45,578 nt of DNA from an uncultured Methanobrevibacter sp. (GTDB taxonomy: Archaea; Methanobacteriota; Methanobacteria; Methanobacteriales; Methanobacteriaceae): assembly GCF_947169325.1 (NCBI RefSeq), contig NZ_CAMVPN010000010.1, positions 1 through 45,578 of the forward strand. Direction: 5' to 3'. The translations under genes and the position numbers were made by a program. Under the pieces are notes generated by a model, which was given only the letters and a program-made list of their open reading frames with translations, ran no database searches and was not told where the DNA came from. This document shows positions 17,563-28,057 of this stretch, piece after piece. Numbering within the stretch: the stretch's first letter is position 1; each line of letters opens with the position of its first letter.

Positions 17563-19212
17563 ATGAAAAGTGATAGTGTAAAAGAAGGAATTCAGAGGGC
17601 TCCGCACAGGTCTCTTTTAAGGGCATGCGGGCTTGATGATGACGACTTTAAAAAACCGTTTATTGGAATAGCTAACAGTTATACCGATATTGTACCGGGC
17701 CATATTCACCTGAAAGACCTGGTTGAGTTTGTAAAGGAAGGTATTATTGCTGCAGGCGGCATCCCATTTGAATTTGATACAATGGCAGTCTGTGACGGAA
17801 TCAGTATGAACCATGAAGGAATGAAATACTCTCTTCCTTCAAGGGAAATAATTGCGGCAACAGTTGAAAGTATGACAAAAGGACATGCATTTGACGGACT
17901 TGTATTGATTCCAAGCTGTGATAAGGTTGTTCCTGGAATGATAATGGGTGCAGCACGTGTCAATGTGCCATCAATCGTCGTTACCGGAGGGCCAATGAAA
18001 GCAGGTTCATATAAGGGTAAACCCGCTGATTTGATTACTGTTTTTGAAGCTGTTGGAGCTTATTCTGCAGGCAAAATGTCTGAAGAGGAAGTCCATGAAC
18101 TTGAAAAATGTGCATGTCCTGGAGCTGGAAGCTGCTCAGGCCTGTTTACAGCAAACACAATGGCATGCATTACAGAAACATTGGGACTTTCACTTCCTAC
18201 CTGCGCAACAACACATGCTCTGACAGAGGAAAACAATCAGGTGGCATTTGAATCCGGAAAACAAATTGTCAAGCTTGTAGAAGATGACATAAAACCGTCA
18301 GACATAATGACTCAGGAAGCCTTCAACAATGCAATCGCAGTTGACATGGCATTGGGAGGATCATCAAATACAGCATTGCATATTCCTGCATTGGCCAGTG
18401 AAGTTGAAGGCGTTAATGTCGATTTGGAATTGTTCGATGAAATATCAAGAAAAGTCCCTCATATTGCTCTCATATCTCCTGCCGGTGAAGATTCAATGAT
18501 GGATTTGCACCTTGCAGGCGGAATTCAGGCAGTATTGAAAACTTTAGGTGATAAGATTGATGTTAATCAGTTGACAGTGACTGGAAAAACCATTAAGGAA
18601 AACCTGGAAACTGTGGAGAATAAAAACACTGATGTCATTCACACTTTAGATGACCCTGTCCATGAAGATGGTGGAATTGCAATCTTGAAAGGTAATCTCG
18701 CTCCAAACGGCAGTGTAGTTAAAAAAGGTGCCGTTGCAGATAATCTCATGCATCTTAAAGGCCCTGCAAAAGTGTATGATTCAGAAGAGGAAGTCACAAA
18801 GGCGATATTCGACCATGAAATCGAAGAAGGTGACATTGTTGTAATCAGGTATGAAGGGCCTAAAGGAGGACCTGGAATGCGTGAAATGCTTAATCCAACT
18901 TCAGCACTTGCAGGAATGAACATTAAGGATGTGGGTCTAATAACCGACGGAAGATTTTCAGGAGGAACAAGAGGGCCTTGCATAGGTCACGTTTCACCGG
19001 AAGCAAGGGAAAACGGACCGATTGCAGCAATACAAAACGGTGATATTATTGAAATCGACATTAACAACAGGCTGATTAATGTTGAACTCACTGACGAAGA
19101 GATCGAAGAAAGGCTCAGACAAGTCAAACACCCTGAAAGCGATGTTTCAGGCTGGCTGGCAATATATCAGAAACTTGTTCACTCCGCTGATACTGGAGCT
19201 ATCTTAAGGTAG
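17563..19212 (+). CDS. ilvD: Dihydroxy-acid dehydratase
   Basis: A 549-residue enzyme of the IlvD/Edd family, dehydrating 2,3-dihydroxy-isovalerate and 2,3-dihydroxy-3-methylvalerate to the 2-oxo acids of valine and isoleucine synthesis. Signature segments are [11 protein letters not shown] (a cluster cysteine) and [16 protein letters not shown] (a second cluster cysteine). The N-terminal segment reads [13 protein letters not shown]. It lacks the cysteine of the TPCN-type sequence of [2Fe-2S] enzymes and resembles the E. coli enzyme, which carries an oxygen-labile [4Fe-4S] cluster; the cluster type here is inference. GTGAT lies 3 bases before the ATG. hisD follows after 7 bases, so the two are probably co-transcribed although they serve different amino acids. 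ilvB, ilvN and ilvC lie about 20 kb downstream. Confidence 0.97.
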   Translation: MKSDSVKEGIQRAPHRSLLRACGLDDDDFKKPFIGIANSYTDIVPGHIHLKDLVEFVKEGIIAAGGIPFEFDTMAVCDGISMNHEGMKYSLPSREIIAATVESMTKGHAFDGLVLIPSCDKVVPGMIMGAARVNVPSIVVTGGPMKAGSYKGKPADLITVFEAVGAYSAGKMSEEEVHELEKCACPGAGSCSGLFTANTMACITETLGLSLPTCATTHALTEENNQVAFESGKQIVKLVEDDIKPSDIMTQEAFNNAIAVDMALGGSSNTALHIPALASEVEGVNVDLELFDEISRKVPHIALISPAGEDSMMDLHLAGGIQAVLKTLGDKIDVNQLTVTGKTIKENLETVENKNTDVIHTLDDPVHEDGGIAILKGNLAPNGSVVKKGAVADNLMHLKGPAKVYDSEEEVTKAIFDHEIEEGDIVVIRYEGPKGGPGMREMLNPTSALAGMNIKDVGLITDGRFSGGTRGPCIGHVSPEARENGPIAAIQNGDIIEIDINNRLINVELTDEEIEERLRQVKHPESDVSGWLAIYQKLVHSADTGAILR

Positions 19213-19219
19213 TGTTAAT

Positions 19220-20491
19220 ATGGATATTCTTAACTATTCAGAGATTGATTTAACCGAAACCATTAAAAGATCAGAAGAAGATGTAAACAAGGTTTTAGAC
19301 ATTGTATCTGACATTTTAAACAACGTTAAACTCAACAAGGATGATGCTATTAGAGAATATACTGAAAAATTTGACGGTGTTACAATAGAAAATTTGAAAG
19401 TATCCAAAGATGAAATTGAAGAGGCTTACGATACTTTGGAAGATGAACTGCTAACCGCTTTGAAAAATGCGGCATCCAACATTGAAAAATTTCACAAAAA
19501 ACAGATTCCGTCCGAGTGGGAAATGGAAGTAAATCCGGGAATTGTTGCGGGCCAAATCGTAAGGCCTATCAACTCTGCTGGCTGTTACATACCTGGAGGA
19601 AGGGCAGCTTACCCCTCATCAATATTGATGACAGTAATACCTGCAAAAATTGCAGGTGTCGAAAAGGTCGTTTGTGTAACTCCTCCACAGAAGGACGGCA
19701 AAATTTTGGATGCAATTTTGGTGGCTGCAGATATTGCAGGTGCCGATGAGATATATAAGGTCGGCGGAGCACAGGCCATTGCTGGACTTGCATATGGTAC
19801 CGAGTCAATACCTCAAGTAGAAAAAATTGTCGGTCCGGGAAATATATTCGTTACAGCCGCCAAAAAATTGGTGTATGGTCAAGTAGATATTGAGTTTCCT
19901 GCAGGACCTTCTGAAGTGTTGATATTGGCGGATTCATCTGCAAATCCTGAATTTTTAGCAACAGACATTCTTGCACAGGCAGAACATGACCCTAACGCAT
20001 CATGCTTTTTAGTAACCGATGATAGGGACTTGGCTTTAAAGACAGACGAGTTTGTCAAACAGTTGACTGAGACAGCACCAAGGCGTGAAATTATCGAAGA
20101 GTCATTGTCAAAAAGTGGAAAAATCATTATCACTGACACTTTTGAGGAAGCTATTTACGTTACAAACGAATATGCTCCTGAACATTTAATTATATCCACA
20201 AAAGACGATGATGAAACATTATCTCACATCAATAATGCCGGTTCAATCTTTTTAGGTTCATACTCACCTGTTGCAGCAGGTGATTACGGATCCGGAACAA
20301 ACCATGTTCTTCCAACCGGCGGAGGAGCCAAAATGTATTCCGGACTTTCAACCGAAGCGTTCATCAAAAAGCCGACTGTTCAAAGAATTACAAAAGAAGG
20401 TCTTAGTGAGCTATCCAAAACCTCAGTTCCAATTGCTGAATATGAAGGATTTTATGCTCATGCAAACTCATTTAAAACAAGATTGAAATAG
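19220..20491 (+). CDS. hisD: Histidinol dehydrogenase
   Basis: A 423-residue enzyme that oxidises L-histidinol to L-histidine in two NAD-dependent steps, the last reactions of histidine synthesis. Typical segments are [71 protein letters not shown] (zinc-ligand and catalytic region) and TNEYAPEHL. Length is normal for the family. It starts 7 bases after ilvD; the only ribosome-binding-like sequence overlaps the end of ilvD, which suggests coupled translation. A strong hairpin terminator follows immediately. Confidence 0.97.
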   Translation: MDILNYSEIDLTETIKRSEEDVNKVLDIVSDILNNVKLNKDDAIREYTEKFDGVTIENLKVSKDEIEEAYDTLEDELLTALKNAASNIEKFHKKQIPSEWEMEVNPGIVAGQIVRPINSAGCYIPGGRAAYPSSILMTVIPAKIAGVEKVVCVTPPQKDGKILDAILVAADIAGADEIYKVGGAQAIAGLAYGTESIPQVEKIVGPGNIFVTAAKKLVYGQVDIEFPAGPSEVLILADSSANPEFLATDILAQAEHDPNASCFLVTDDRDLALKTDEFVKQLTETAPRREIIEESLSKSGKIIITDTFEEAIYVTNEYAPEHLIISTKDDDETLSHINNAGSIFLGSYSPVAAGDYGSGTNHVLPTGGGAKMYSGLSTEAFIKKPTVQRITKEGLSELSKTSVPIAEYEGFYAHANSFKTRLK

Positions 20492-20492
20492 T

Positions 20493-20530
20493 GTTTATAA
20501 GTTATTTTTCTTATAAACCTTTCTTTTTTT
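20493..20530 (+). terminator. Terminator behind ilvD-hisD
   Basis: GTTTATAAG (20493-20501) and CTTATAAAC (20510-20518) form a perfect 9-bp stem with an 8-base loop, directly after the hisD stop. A T-rich run extends to 20530. Confidence 0.75.
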
Positions 20531-20678
20531 GATATTAAATCAATTATTATTTTAATATCTACCTTTTCAAAGGGTGATATAGTTCAATATTACATATATT
20601 TATTAAACATTAAAACTAAACTAAAATTATAATGAAAATTTATCATTATTTTTTATTTTTATAACCGAGGTGAATAAT

Positions 20679-21964
20679 TTGCAAGGTTTATTACATGATT
20701 GGAGAAGAACCAACTATGCCAGTGAATGCAACTCAGAAATTGCAGGCAGTGATGTTACTGTAATGGGCTGGGTGCATGAAATCCGTGATTTCGGAGGAAT
20801 CATGTTCGTTATCTTACGTGACGTGACAGGCAGAGTTCAAATAACAGCTCCAAGCAAAAAAGTTGATGAAAAAATTATGGAAGAATTAAGAGAATTGAGA
20901 AAAGAATCCGTTGTTGCAATTAAAGGTATGTTGAAATCTTACCGAAAGAAGTAAAAGTATTGAACTTGGCTAACCAACCTTTACCAATGGATCCAACTGA
21001 AAAGGTTAAAGCTGGAATCGATACAAGATTGGATTCAAGATTCCTGGATATCAGAAAAGAAAACGTTTCAGCAATTTTCAAAATCAAAGGTCAAATGTTC
21101 CATTCAATCAGAGATTTCTTCTATGACAATGGATTTTATGAAATTAACACTCCTAAACTTGTAGCATCCGCTACTGAAGGAGGAACAGAATTATTCCCTA
21201 TTATTTACTTTGAAAAAGAAGCATTTTTAGGCCAATCTCCACAATTGTACAAACAGATGATGATGGCAAGTGGAATGGACAAAGTATTTGAAATAGGTCA
21301 GATTTTCAGAGCAGAAGAGCACGATACCCTAAGACACTTGAACGAAGCTGTTTCCATCGATGCAGAAGCTTCTTTCATGGATGATGTTGACGTAATGAAC
21401 GTCTTAAATGACATGCTTGTTAAAGTAATAGGTGACATCAACGATAAATGTGCAGATGAATTGGATATTTTAGGCCATGAAATTGAAGTTCCAGGTAAAT
21501 TCCCTGTTGTAACTTACGATGAAGCAGTAGAAATTGTCAATTCCCGTGATGTTGAAATGGACTGGGGAGAAGACTTATCCCGTGAAGCTGAAAAGGCATT
21601 AGGCGATCAAATGGGTGGATTCTACTTCCTGACTGAATGGCCGACTGAAATCAAACCGTTCTATGTAATGCCTAAGGAAGGAGATGAAAAATACTCTCAT
21701 GCATTCGATTTAATGTACAACAACTTGGAATTATCCTCCGGTGCTACTCGTGTACACCAGCATGACTTGCTTGTAAAACAAATCGAAGAAAGAGGCCTGA
21801 ACCCGGACGGATTTGGAAGCTATCTCAAAGCGTTCGAATACGGTATGCCTCCTCATGCAGGATGGGGTGTCGGTGCTGACAGATTAACCATGGTACTTAC
21901 AGGCGCTGAAAACATCCGTGAATGTGTACTCTTCCCAAGAGACAGACACAGATTAACTCCTTAG
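20679..21964 (+). pseudogene. aspS: Aspartyl-tRNA synthetase, interrupted by a one-base frameshift
   Basis: Two overlapping-frame pieces together give a normal archaeal AspRS of about 428 residues. The first piece (20679-20954) holds the OB-fold anticodon-binding domain (VTVMGWVHEIRDFGGIMF, VQITAP). The second holds the class II catalytic domain, with motif 2 ([14 protein letters not shown]) and motif 3 ([15 protein letters not shown]). In the first frame the protein ends at [10 protein letters not shown]; in the next frame the expected [15 protein letters not shown] continues. Adding one T at 20939-20940 restores [15 protein letters not shown]. The start is probably TTG 20679 behind GAGGTGA (20667-20673). 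The enzyme charges tRNA-Asp and in Methanobacteriales usually also tRNA-Asn. Because it is essential, a sequencing or assembly error is the likeliest cause. Confidence 0.9.
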
Positions 21965-21968
21965 TACT

Positions 21969-23171
21969 ATGAAGGAATATGAAATAGCTGTCGTTGGCGG
22001 AGGGCCGGCAGGAATTATGGCTGCAATCGCAGCTTCCCAAAATTCCTCCAGTGTAATATTGCTTGAAAAGAACTCCAGATTGGGTCTTAAACTTTTGATG
22101 ACCGGTGGAGGCAGATGCAATATTACAAATCTAAAGCCAATCAAAAAGCTATTGAATTCATATTCTCAAAAAAACTTTTTAAAACACTCTTTTTATACTT
22201 TTACCAATGAAAATTTACTTTCTCTTTTTCAGGACAAGGGTTTGAATTTCATCCAGGAAGATGACAACAGGATTTTCCCCGAAACCGAAAAATCCAGTGA
22301 TATCTTAAAAGTTCTAACTGATTACTTAAAAGATGTAGTTATAACTTATAACTTTGAAGTAAAATCAATCAAAGAAGGATTTGTAATAAACGATGAGATA
22401 AGGGCAGATAAAATAATAATTGCTACAGGTGGCATGACTTATCCTCAAACAGGATGCGACATCAAAAACTACGCGCTGACTTCACATCCATTAACTGACA
22501 TAAAATACGGCCTGGTGCCGTTAATAACCAAAAGGGACTTGTCGGAAATTGCAGGAATCACATTATATGATGTTGTTATAAGTTATAAGAAAAGCAAGAT
22601 TACAGGTAATGTTCTCTTCTCACATGTTGGTCTAACAGGTCCTGGCGTCATCAATTTAAGCAATGAGATTTCTGAAAGTATAAGTTATAACTTATTAGAA
22701 AACGATCCCGACATCAGTTTTGAAATCGCAATCGATTTGCTTCCGGAGCTTACAAGAGACCAGCTGGCTGAAAGATTCACAAGTGACTTTCAACATAAAG
22801 GAAAAACCATGCTCAAGAACTACCTGAAGCTATTTTTGACAAACAATTTCATCGAATTTTTCCTGAATGAATGTGATTTGGACGGCGAGATTCAGCTGTC
22901 GAGAATCAACAGGAAAAGCAAGAACCGCCTGATTGAAAAACTTAAGCGATTCACATTTGAAATCACGGATTTCAACGCCAAACTGGCAAAAGTGACAATT
23001 GGTGGAATTGATTTGGAAAATGTCAATCCGAAGACAATGGAATCCACATTAACACCTAACCTGTATTTTGCAGGGGAGGTTCTTGACTTGCACGGTCCAA
23101 CCGGCGGATACAATTTGAAAATCGCATTTTCCACAGGTTATCTGGCGGGCATGTCAGCCAGTGAAAAATAA
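21969..23171 (+). CDS. FAD-dependent oxidoreductase of the HI0933/BaiN-like flavoprotein family
   Basis: A 400-residue flavoprotein. The N-terminal dinucleotide-binding motif is VVGGGPAGIMAAIAA, followed by LEKNSRLGLKLLMTGGGRCNITN. IIIATGGMTYPQTG and, at the C-terminus, LYFAGEVLDLHGPTGGYNLKIAFSTGYLAG complete the HI0933-like pattern. Members of this family are labelled NAD(P)/FAD-dependent oxidoreductase or aminoacetone oxidase; the physiological substrate is not established. It begins 4 bases after aspS with no ribosome binding site of its own, so it is probably translated by coupling to aspS. The gene contains three copies of the TTATAACTTATAAC-type word that also fills the parA upstream region (22338-22354, 22575-22589, 22680-22695). 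Confidence 0.9.
   Translation: MKEYEIAVVGGGPAGIMAAIAASQNSSSVILLEKNSRLGLKLLMTGGGRCNITNLKPIKKLLNSYSQKNFLKHSFYTFTNENLLSLFQDKGLNFIQEDDNRIFPETEKSSDILKVLTDYLKDVVITYNFEVKSIKEGFVINDEIRADKIIIATGGMTYPQTGCDIKNYALTSHPLTDIKYGLVPLITKRDLSEIAGITLYDVVISYKKSKITGNVLFSHVGLTGPGVINLSNEISESISYNLLENDPDISFEIAIDLLPELTRDQLAERFTSDFQHKGKTMLKNYLKLFLTNNFIEFFLNECDLDGEIQLSRINRKSKNRLIEKLKRFTFEITDFNAKLAKVTIGGIDLENVNPKTMESTLTPNLYFAGEVLDLHGPTGGYNLKIAFSTGYLAGMSASEK
22680..22695. repeat. 16-base perfect palindrome identical to one upstream of parA
   Basis: ATAAGTTATAACTTAT is present here within the flavoprotein gene and again at 525-540 in the parA upstream array. Two related words lie at 22338-22354 (GTTATAACTTATAAC) and 22575-22589 (GTTATAAGTTATAAG), so three occur within 360 bases of coding sequence. 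A binding-site role is inference. Confidence 0.6.
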
Positions 23172-23253
23172 TTTTGAAATTATTTGCCTTTTTTTAATGT
23201 TGATGCTGGATAAGACAAAATATTTAACATATATTTAATACATATCTAACATT

Positions 23254-23883
23254 ATGACAGACAAAATGTTCATGGGTGCATCAACTAAACAAGGTTTGGA
23301 TATTGCAAACAAAAGTAGAGAAATTATCCGTGGCCTTATTGGGGATGATGTCAAAGACTTGAAACCTATAGAAAGAGACATCGTTGAGAGGATTGTCCAC
23401 TCAACTGCGGATCCTGAGTATGCAAAACTAGTAAAAATGAGTTCTGATTTTGTAGATGCAGCTATGGCTTCCCTAAGAAATAAAGAAACCATTTTGACTG
23501 ACATTAACATGGTCAAATATGGTATTACAAGATATGAAGGGGAAGTTGAGTGTTATATCAGAAACGAAGAGGTCATTAAGATTGCTAAAGAGCATCAAAT
23601 CACAAGAGCGGCCGCCGCAATGCGTTATGCTGCAAGCAATGATTTTGAAGGTATCGTAGTTTCTGGCAATGCTCCGACTGCTGTTTTTGAAGCTATGGAT
23701 TTATATGCAAACGGTGAAATGAATCTTAAGGCTATCGTAGGCGTTCCTGTTGGTTTTGTAGGAGCAGCCGATTCAAAAGAAGCCTTGCATAATTCAGACA
23801 TTCCAAATATTATTGTGGAAGGTCCTAAAGGAGGTACACCAATTGCCGTTGCATGCGTAAATTCATTAATACAACATTTATAG
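23254..23883 (+). CDS. cbiC: Cobalt-precorrin-8 methylmutase
   Basis: A 209-residue CbiC/CobH-family enzyme, which moves a methyl group from C-11 to C-12 of the corrin precursor to give cobyrinate (anaerobic cobalamin route). The segment VERIVHSTADPEYAKLV includes the catalytic histidine, and GVPVGFVGAADSKEAL and EGPKGGTPIAVACVNSL are typical of the C-terminus. Length is normal. Methanogens need corrinoids for methyl transfer in methanogenesis. A TATA-like CATATATTTAATA precedes the gene, which opens a four-gene run: cbiC, hemL (9-base gap), signal peptidase (4) and argS (18). Confidence 0.95.
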   Translation: MTDKMFMGASTKQGLDIANKSREIIRGLIGDDVKDLKPIERDIVERIVHSTADPEYAKLVKMSSDFVDAAMASLRNKETILTDINMVKYGITRYEGEVECYIRNEEVIKIAKEHQITRAAAAMRYAASNDFEGIVVSGNAPTAVFEAMDLYANGEMNLKAIVGVPVGFVGAADSKEALHNSDIPNIIVEGPKGGTPIAVACVNSLIQHL

Positions 23884-23892
23884 CGTGATATA

Positions 23893-25167
23893 ATGTATTC
23901 AGAAGAATTGTTCAATGAATCTAAAAATTATTTTCCAGGAGGAGTAAACTCTCCGATACGTGCTTTTAAACCTTATCCGTTTTTTGTCAAAAGCGCTGGA
24001 GGTTCAAGAATCACAGATGTTGATGGAAAAACTTACATTGACCATTGTCTGGCTTATGGTCCTTTGATATTGGGACATGCCGACCCTAAAGTCGTAAGGG
24101 AAGTTTCCAATCAATTGACTATCGGTACAGCTTACGGTACTCCAACTGAAAATGAGATAACCCTTGCAAAAGAAGTTGTTGACAGAATTCCCTCTGCTGA
24201 AATGGTAAGATTCTGCAACAGCGGAACCGAAGCCACCATGAGTGCAATCAGGCTTGCAAGAGGTTTCACAGGAAGGGATAAAATAATCAAATTCGAAGGG
24301 GCCTATCATGGGGCTCACGATTATGTTTTGGTAAAAGGCGGTTCAGGAGCTGCAACATTGCCGGACTCTCCGGGAATTCCTGCAGACACTACAAAGAATA
24401 CCTTGTCCGTTCCCTTCAACGATGAAGAGGCTCTTACAGAATTGATTGAAAAGGAAGGCGAAAACATTGCCTGTATCATTATGGAAGTTGTAATGGGTAA
24501 TGTTGGATGTATTGAGCCAAAACCTGGCTTTTTAGAGTTCATCAGAAAAATTACAGAAGAAAATGGAATCGTATTGATATTTGATGAAGTAATCACCGGT
24601 TTTAGAGCATCCCGTGGTGGAGCTCAGGAATATTACGGAGTCACTCCCGACATGACCACATTGGGTAAGATCGTAGGTGGAGGACTTCCTATGGGTGCAT
24701 TCTGCGGTAAAAGGGAAATCATGGAACTGATTGCACCTCAAGGTCCTGTCTATCAGGCAGGAACATTTTCCGGAAACCCTGTATCAGTACAAGCAGGTAT
24801 TTCCACTTTAACACAATTGGATGATGCATTTTACAAGGAACTTGAAAGGAAAGGAAACTACCTTAGAGGCAACATCCAATCAATCATCGACGATGAGGAG
24901 TACAACATTCAGCCGGTCGGACTTGCATCAATGTTTCAGATTTATTTCAATCCTGCACCGGTCTACAATTACGCAGATGCGCAGGAATCCGACAGAAGAC
25001 AATTCTTAAGATACTTTAAGGCATTACTGAAGGAAGGAGTATTCATTCCTCCATCACAATTCGAATGTAATTTTATTTCCAATGCCCACAGCATGGAAGA
25101 CATGCAAAAGACTTCCGACGCTATTGAAATTGCATTGAAAGCAGCATTTAGTAAAAGAAGAAGGTAA
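23893..25167 (+). CDS. hemL: Glutamate-1-semialdehyde 2,1-aminomutase
   Basis: A 424-residue PLP enzyme of the class III aminotransferase fold that makes 5-aminolevulinate from glutamate-1-semialdehyde, the entry to all tetrapyrroles (corrinoids, F430, siroheme). Seen are [12 protein letters not shown] at the N-terminus, [35 protein letters not shown] (the PLP-ring aspartate) and [15 protein letters not shown] with the PLP lysine. GTGAT lies 3 bases before the ATG. Position directly behind cbiC fits joint control of tetrapyrrole supply. Confidence 0.97.
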   Translation: MYSEELFNESKNYFPGGVNSPIRAFKPYPFFVKSAGGSRITDVDGKTYIDHCLAYGPLILGHADPKVVREVSNQLTIGTAYGTPTENEITLAKEVVDRIPSAEMVRFCNSGTEATMSAIRLARGFTGRDKIIKFEGAYHGAHDYVLVKGGSGAATLPDSPGIPADTTKNTLSVPFNDEEALTELIEKEGENIACIIMEVVMGNVGCIEPKPGFLEFIRKITEENGIVLIFDEVITGFRASRGGAQEYYGVTPDMTTLGKIVGGGLPMGAFCGKREIMELIAPQGPVYQAGTFSGNPVSVQAGISTLTQLDDAFYKELERKGNYLRGNIQSIIDDEEYNIQPVGLASMFQIYFNPAPVYNYADAQESDRRQFLRYFKALLKEGVFIPPSQFECNFISNAHSMEDMQKTSDAIEIALKAAFSKRRR

Positions 25168-25171
25168 TATA

Positions 25172-25597
25172 ATGGAAATTGACTTTAAAGAAGTTGCATC
25201 ATATATAATAATTCTTGTGATAGTTTTAATAGCTGCCCAACACCTGAATGTGGTTGTTTCAGGCAGTATGGAGCCTGCATTTTACAGGGGAGATATTGTT
25301 CTTGTTGAAAAGGCAGACTTTTTAGGCATTCACGAATTTGACCCTAAGGATGTTAAAGTGGGAGATGTCGTTGTTTATGATGCGGCATGGTTTGACCAGC
25401 CGGTTATTCATAGGGTTATAAATATTGTCAGTATTAATGGAACTACGATGTATGAAATAAAGGGAGATAACAACAAGTCTCCGGATCCATATTATGTTAA
25501 GGCAGAGCAGATTCAAGAAAGAGTTGTAACAATCGGCGACAATTTGGTTGTTATTCCGAAAATCGGTTATGCTTCCCTCTGGTTAAGAGGTTTATAA
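25172..25597 (+). CDS. Archaeal type I signal peptidase
   Basis: A 141-residue membrane protease of the S26B (Sec11-like) type. Residues of about 10-28 are one membrane segment. The catalytic serine is Ser32 in SGSMEPAF. PVIHRVI carries His80 in place of the bacterial lysine, as expected for archaeal and eukaryotic forms, and acidic residues follow in the GDNNKSPD segment (Asp99, Asp105). It removes signal peptides from proteins exported by Sec, such as the surface proteins encoded in this window, although nothing shows that those are its specific substrates. AAGGTAAT precedes the ATG; gap to hemL is 4 bases. Confidence 0.93.
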   Translation: MEIDFKEVASYIIILVIVLIAAQHLNVVVSGSMEPAFYRGDIVLVEKADFLGIHEFDPKDVKVGDVVVYDAAWFDQPVIHRVINIVSINGTTMYEIKGDNNKSPDPYYVKAEQIQERVVTIGDNLVVIPKIGYASLWLRGL

Positions 25598-25615
25598 TGT
25601 TTATAAGGTGAGTTA

Positions 25616-27316
25616 ATGTATTTTGAAATTGAAAGACAAGCTATTGAAGCCATCAATAAGGCTTTAGATCAGTATGATGAAGAGATAGACAGGAATTTCA
25701 AATTGGAATTTCCTCCAAATCCGGAATTGGGAGACCTTGCAAGTACAATTGCATTCGCCCTTACTAAAAAGTTAAGGACTTCCCCACCGGAAGTTGCAAA
25801 AGACCTGGTTGATAAAATAGAAGTTCCGGAGATTTTTTCTAAAGTCCAAAACTTTGGACCTTACGTTAATTTCTTCATTGACTATTCCAAATTCTCCAAA
25901 TTGCTTTTGGAAAAGGTCGATGAAAACTACGGTCAGCTTCCGGCATATGGTGAAAAAATTGTTTTGGAACACACTTCCGCCAATCCGAACGGTCCACTTC
26001 ATATAGGACACATCAGAAACTCCATTTTTGGAGATTCCCTTTCAAGATTATTGAAATTGGCTGGAAGAGATGTCGTAACTCAATATTATGTAAATGACAT
26101 GGGAAGGCAAATCGCAATCATTGTCTGCGGAATAACCGAATGCGGCCTCAACATTGACGATTACGAAGGCGATAAGATTGACCACAAAATCGGAAAACTT
26201 TACTTCGATGCAAACAAGGCTGTAGAAGAGGATGAAGCATTGAATGCCAAAGTCGATGAACTGATTCAAAAATACGAGGAAGGCGAAGATGAGGAGTTGA
26301 ACAAAGTCTTCGAAGATGTCGTATCAAAATGCATAAGCGGAATGAAGGAATCACTTCAGAGAATGAACATTGTCCATGATGACTTTGTCTGGGAAGGCCA
26401 GTTCGTAAGAAGCGGTGAGGTTGATGATCTTGTAAATTACATTAAAAAAGAAGGATTTACAAGGGAAAACGAAGTGTTGTACATAGATTTGATTGACTTT
26501 AACATAGAAAAGGAATTTGTTTTGAGAAGGTCAAACGGCACTTCACTCTACTCTACAAGAGATTTGGCTTATCATGTATACAAGAATTCTTTAGGAGATA
26601 CAGTTCTTGATATTTTAGGTTCAGACCATAAATTAGCTGCAAAGCAGATTAAAGTCATTTTTAAAGAAATCTTAAGAAAAACTCCTCCTGAAGTAATATT
26701 CTATGAATTCATCACACTTCCTGAAGGATCAATGTCAACTAGAAGGGGCAAATTCGTATCTGTCGATGAACTTATAGATGAAGCTGTCTTAAGGGCTCAC
26801 GATGAAATCAAATCAAGAAATCCTGATTTGACCGAAGAGGAAATTGCACCGATGGCTGAAGAGATAGGTGTTGGAGCAATCAGATTCTTCATTGCAAAAC
26901 TGTCTCCTGAAAAGCACCTGACATTCAAATGGGATGATGCCTTAAGCTTTGAGCGAGGCTGTGCTTCCATTCAGTATGCACATGCAAGGGCAAATAAATT
27001 GCTGGAAAACGCAGGAAAGGACATAAGCTCTTTGGAAGTGTCCGATGATTGGGTTCCTAATGAAACCGAACAGGACTTGGTAAGGCAAATAGCCAAGTTC
27101 CCACAGGTTGTTGAAGACTGCGCCAACAAGAAGAGAGTTCACAACATTACACAATACTGTCAGGATTTGGCAGGTTCATTCAACAAGTTCTACAAATCAG
27201 AACAGGTTATCGGATCTGAACTTGAAGATACAAGATTGATTTTGGTTGACAGGGCCAAAACAACCATTAAAAATTCATTAGATATTTTAGGTGTTTCAGC
27301 ACCTGAAAAAATGTAG
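25616..27316 (+). CDS. argS: Arginyl-tRNA synthetase
   Basis: A 566-residue class I synthetase, archaeal type. An N-terminal Add-1 domain precedes the catalytic core with HTSANPNGPLHIGHIRNS (HIGH motif). The second ATP motif appears as EGSMSTRRGKFV rather than KMSKS, as is usual in ArgRS. The C-terminal helical anticodon-binding domain includes SIQYAHARANKLL. It charges tRNA-Arg. AAGGTGAG lies just before the ATG. Last gene of the cbiC-hemL-signal peptidase-argS run; a strong hairpin terminator begins at its stop codon. Confidence 0.97.
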   Translation: MYFEIERQAIEAINKALDQYDEEIDRNFKLEFPPNPELGDLASTIAFALTKKLRTSPPEVAKDLVDKIEVPEIFSKVQNFGPYVNFFIDYSKFSKLLLEKVDENYGQLPAYGEKIVLEHTSANPNGPLHIGHIRNSIFGDSLSRLLKLAGRDVVTQYYVNDMGRQIAIIVCGITECGLNIDDYEGDKIDHKIGKLYFDANKAVEEDEALNAKVDELIQKYEEGEDEELNKVFEDVVSKCISGMKESLQRMNIVHDDFVWEGQFVRSGEVDDLVNYIKKEGFTRENEVLYIDLIDFNIEKEFVLRRSNGTSLYSTRDLAYHVYKNSLGDTVLDILGSDHKLAAKQIKVIFKEILRKTPPEVIFYEFITLPEGSMSTRRGKFVSVDELIDEAVLRAHDEIKSRNPDLTEEEIAPMAEEIGVGAIRFFIAKLSPEKHLTFKWDDALSFERGCASIQYAHARANKLLENAGKDISSLEVSDDWVPNETEQDLVRQIAKFPQVVEDCANKKRVHNITQYCQDLAGSFNKFYKSEQVIGSELEDTRLILVDRAKTTIKNSLDILGVSAPEKM

Positions 27317-27349
27317 ATGAGTATTTGACTCATCTTTAATTCTTTTTTT
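27316..27349 (+). terminator. Terminator behind argS
   Basis: GATGAGT (27316-27322) and ACTCATC (27328-27334) form a perfect 7-bp stem with a 5-base loop, followed by a T-rich run to 27349. The remaining gap to 27523 is AT-rich with no gene seen. Confidence 0.75.
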
Positions 27350-27523
27350 GACATTACCATCATCGATTGGACAATTTAATTTTAATTTGATTTCCTGGAT
27401 ATATATCTCTAATTTGATTATGATTGTTTTTTGCAAATGCTTGATGTTAATGTAAAGTTCGAGCAATTATATTGGATTTATGACTGTTAATGTTAATATT
27501 ATTTGAGGTCTAATTAAGTAGGA

Positions 27524-28057
27524 TTAATCCACAAAGTGGATGTAATCTTCTTTTCTTGGAAGTGGCTCAGGCGCTTCCATGTCCGGATAGCCCAACACGA
27601 CATGGCCAACACCTTCAAACCTTTCAGGAATTCCCCATTCTTTTAAGAGTTCTTTACCTTTTTCGCTTGCAAATTCGTCACGTGCCCTGTGAATCCAGCA
27701 GCTGCCTACACCAACTGCATGGGCGGCATTAACCAGAACCGCAAGCACGCTTGCTCCGTCTTCAACCCATGTTGGCATTTCACTGTCTGCAAGAACAATA
27801 AGCAAGGTTTTTGTTCCGTAAAAAGGGTCCATGTCTTTAGGAACTTCAACCGGAAAAAAGCTTCTGTTCCATGCGGAAAGTTCCTTGATTTTCTCTTCAT
27901 CCTGAATTACAACAATCTTTGGTGATTGGGCACCTCTTCCTGTTGGAGCGTAGGTACCGGCTTCCAGAATTGTCTTTAAATCATCATCTGAAATCTGTTC
28001 GTCTTTGAATTTGCGTATGCTTCTTCTTGTTTTCAAGTCATTGATAGTCTGGTTCAT
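27524..28057 (-). CDS. Nitroreductase-family flavoprotein
   Basis: A 177-residue FMN enzyme. The N-terminus DLKTRRSIRKFKDEQ carries the phosphate-binding arginines of the nitroreductase family, followed by EAGTYAPTGRGAQSPKIVVIQ, and GVGSCWIHRARDEF and VGHVVLGYPDMEAPEPLPRK toward the end. Family members reduce nitro compounds, quinones or flavins with NAD(P)H; the substrate here is unknown. It is the last gene of a three-gene operon with MATE and MarR, overlapping marR by 4 bases, so detoxification or redox defence linked to drug export is a reasonable inference. Confidence 0.92.
   Translation of the reverse strand: MNQTINDLKTRRSIRKFKDEQISDDDLKTILEAGTYAPTGRGAQSPKIVVIQDEEKIKELSAWNRSFFPVEVPKDMDPFYGTKTLLIVLADSEMPTWVEDGASVLAVLVNAAHAVGVGSCWIHRARDEFASEKGKELLKEWGIPERFEGVGHVVLGYPDMEAPEPLPRKEDYIHFVD

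Noticed and set aside
20931-20960. Programmed frameshifting in aspS
   Set aside because: No slippery heptamer, no stem-loop of note, and no precedent for this gene; a missing T in a short T run is simpler.
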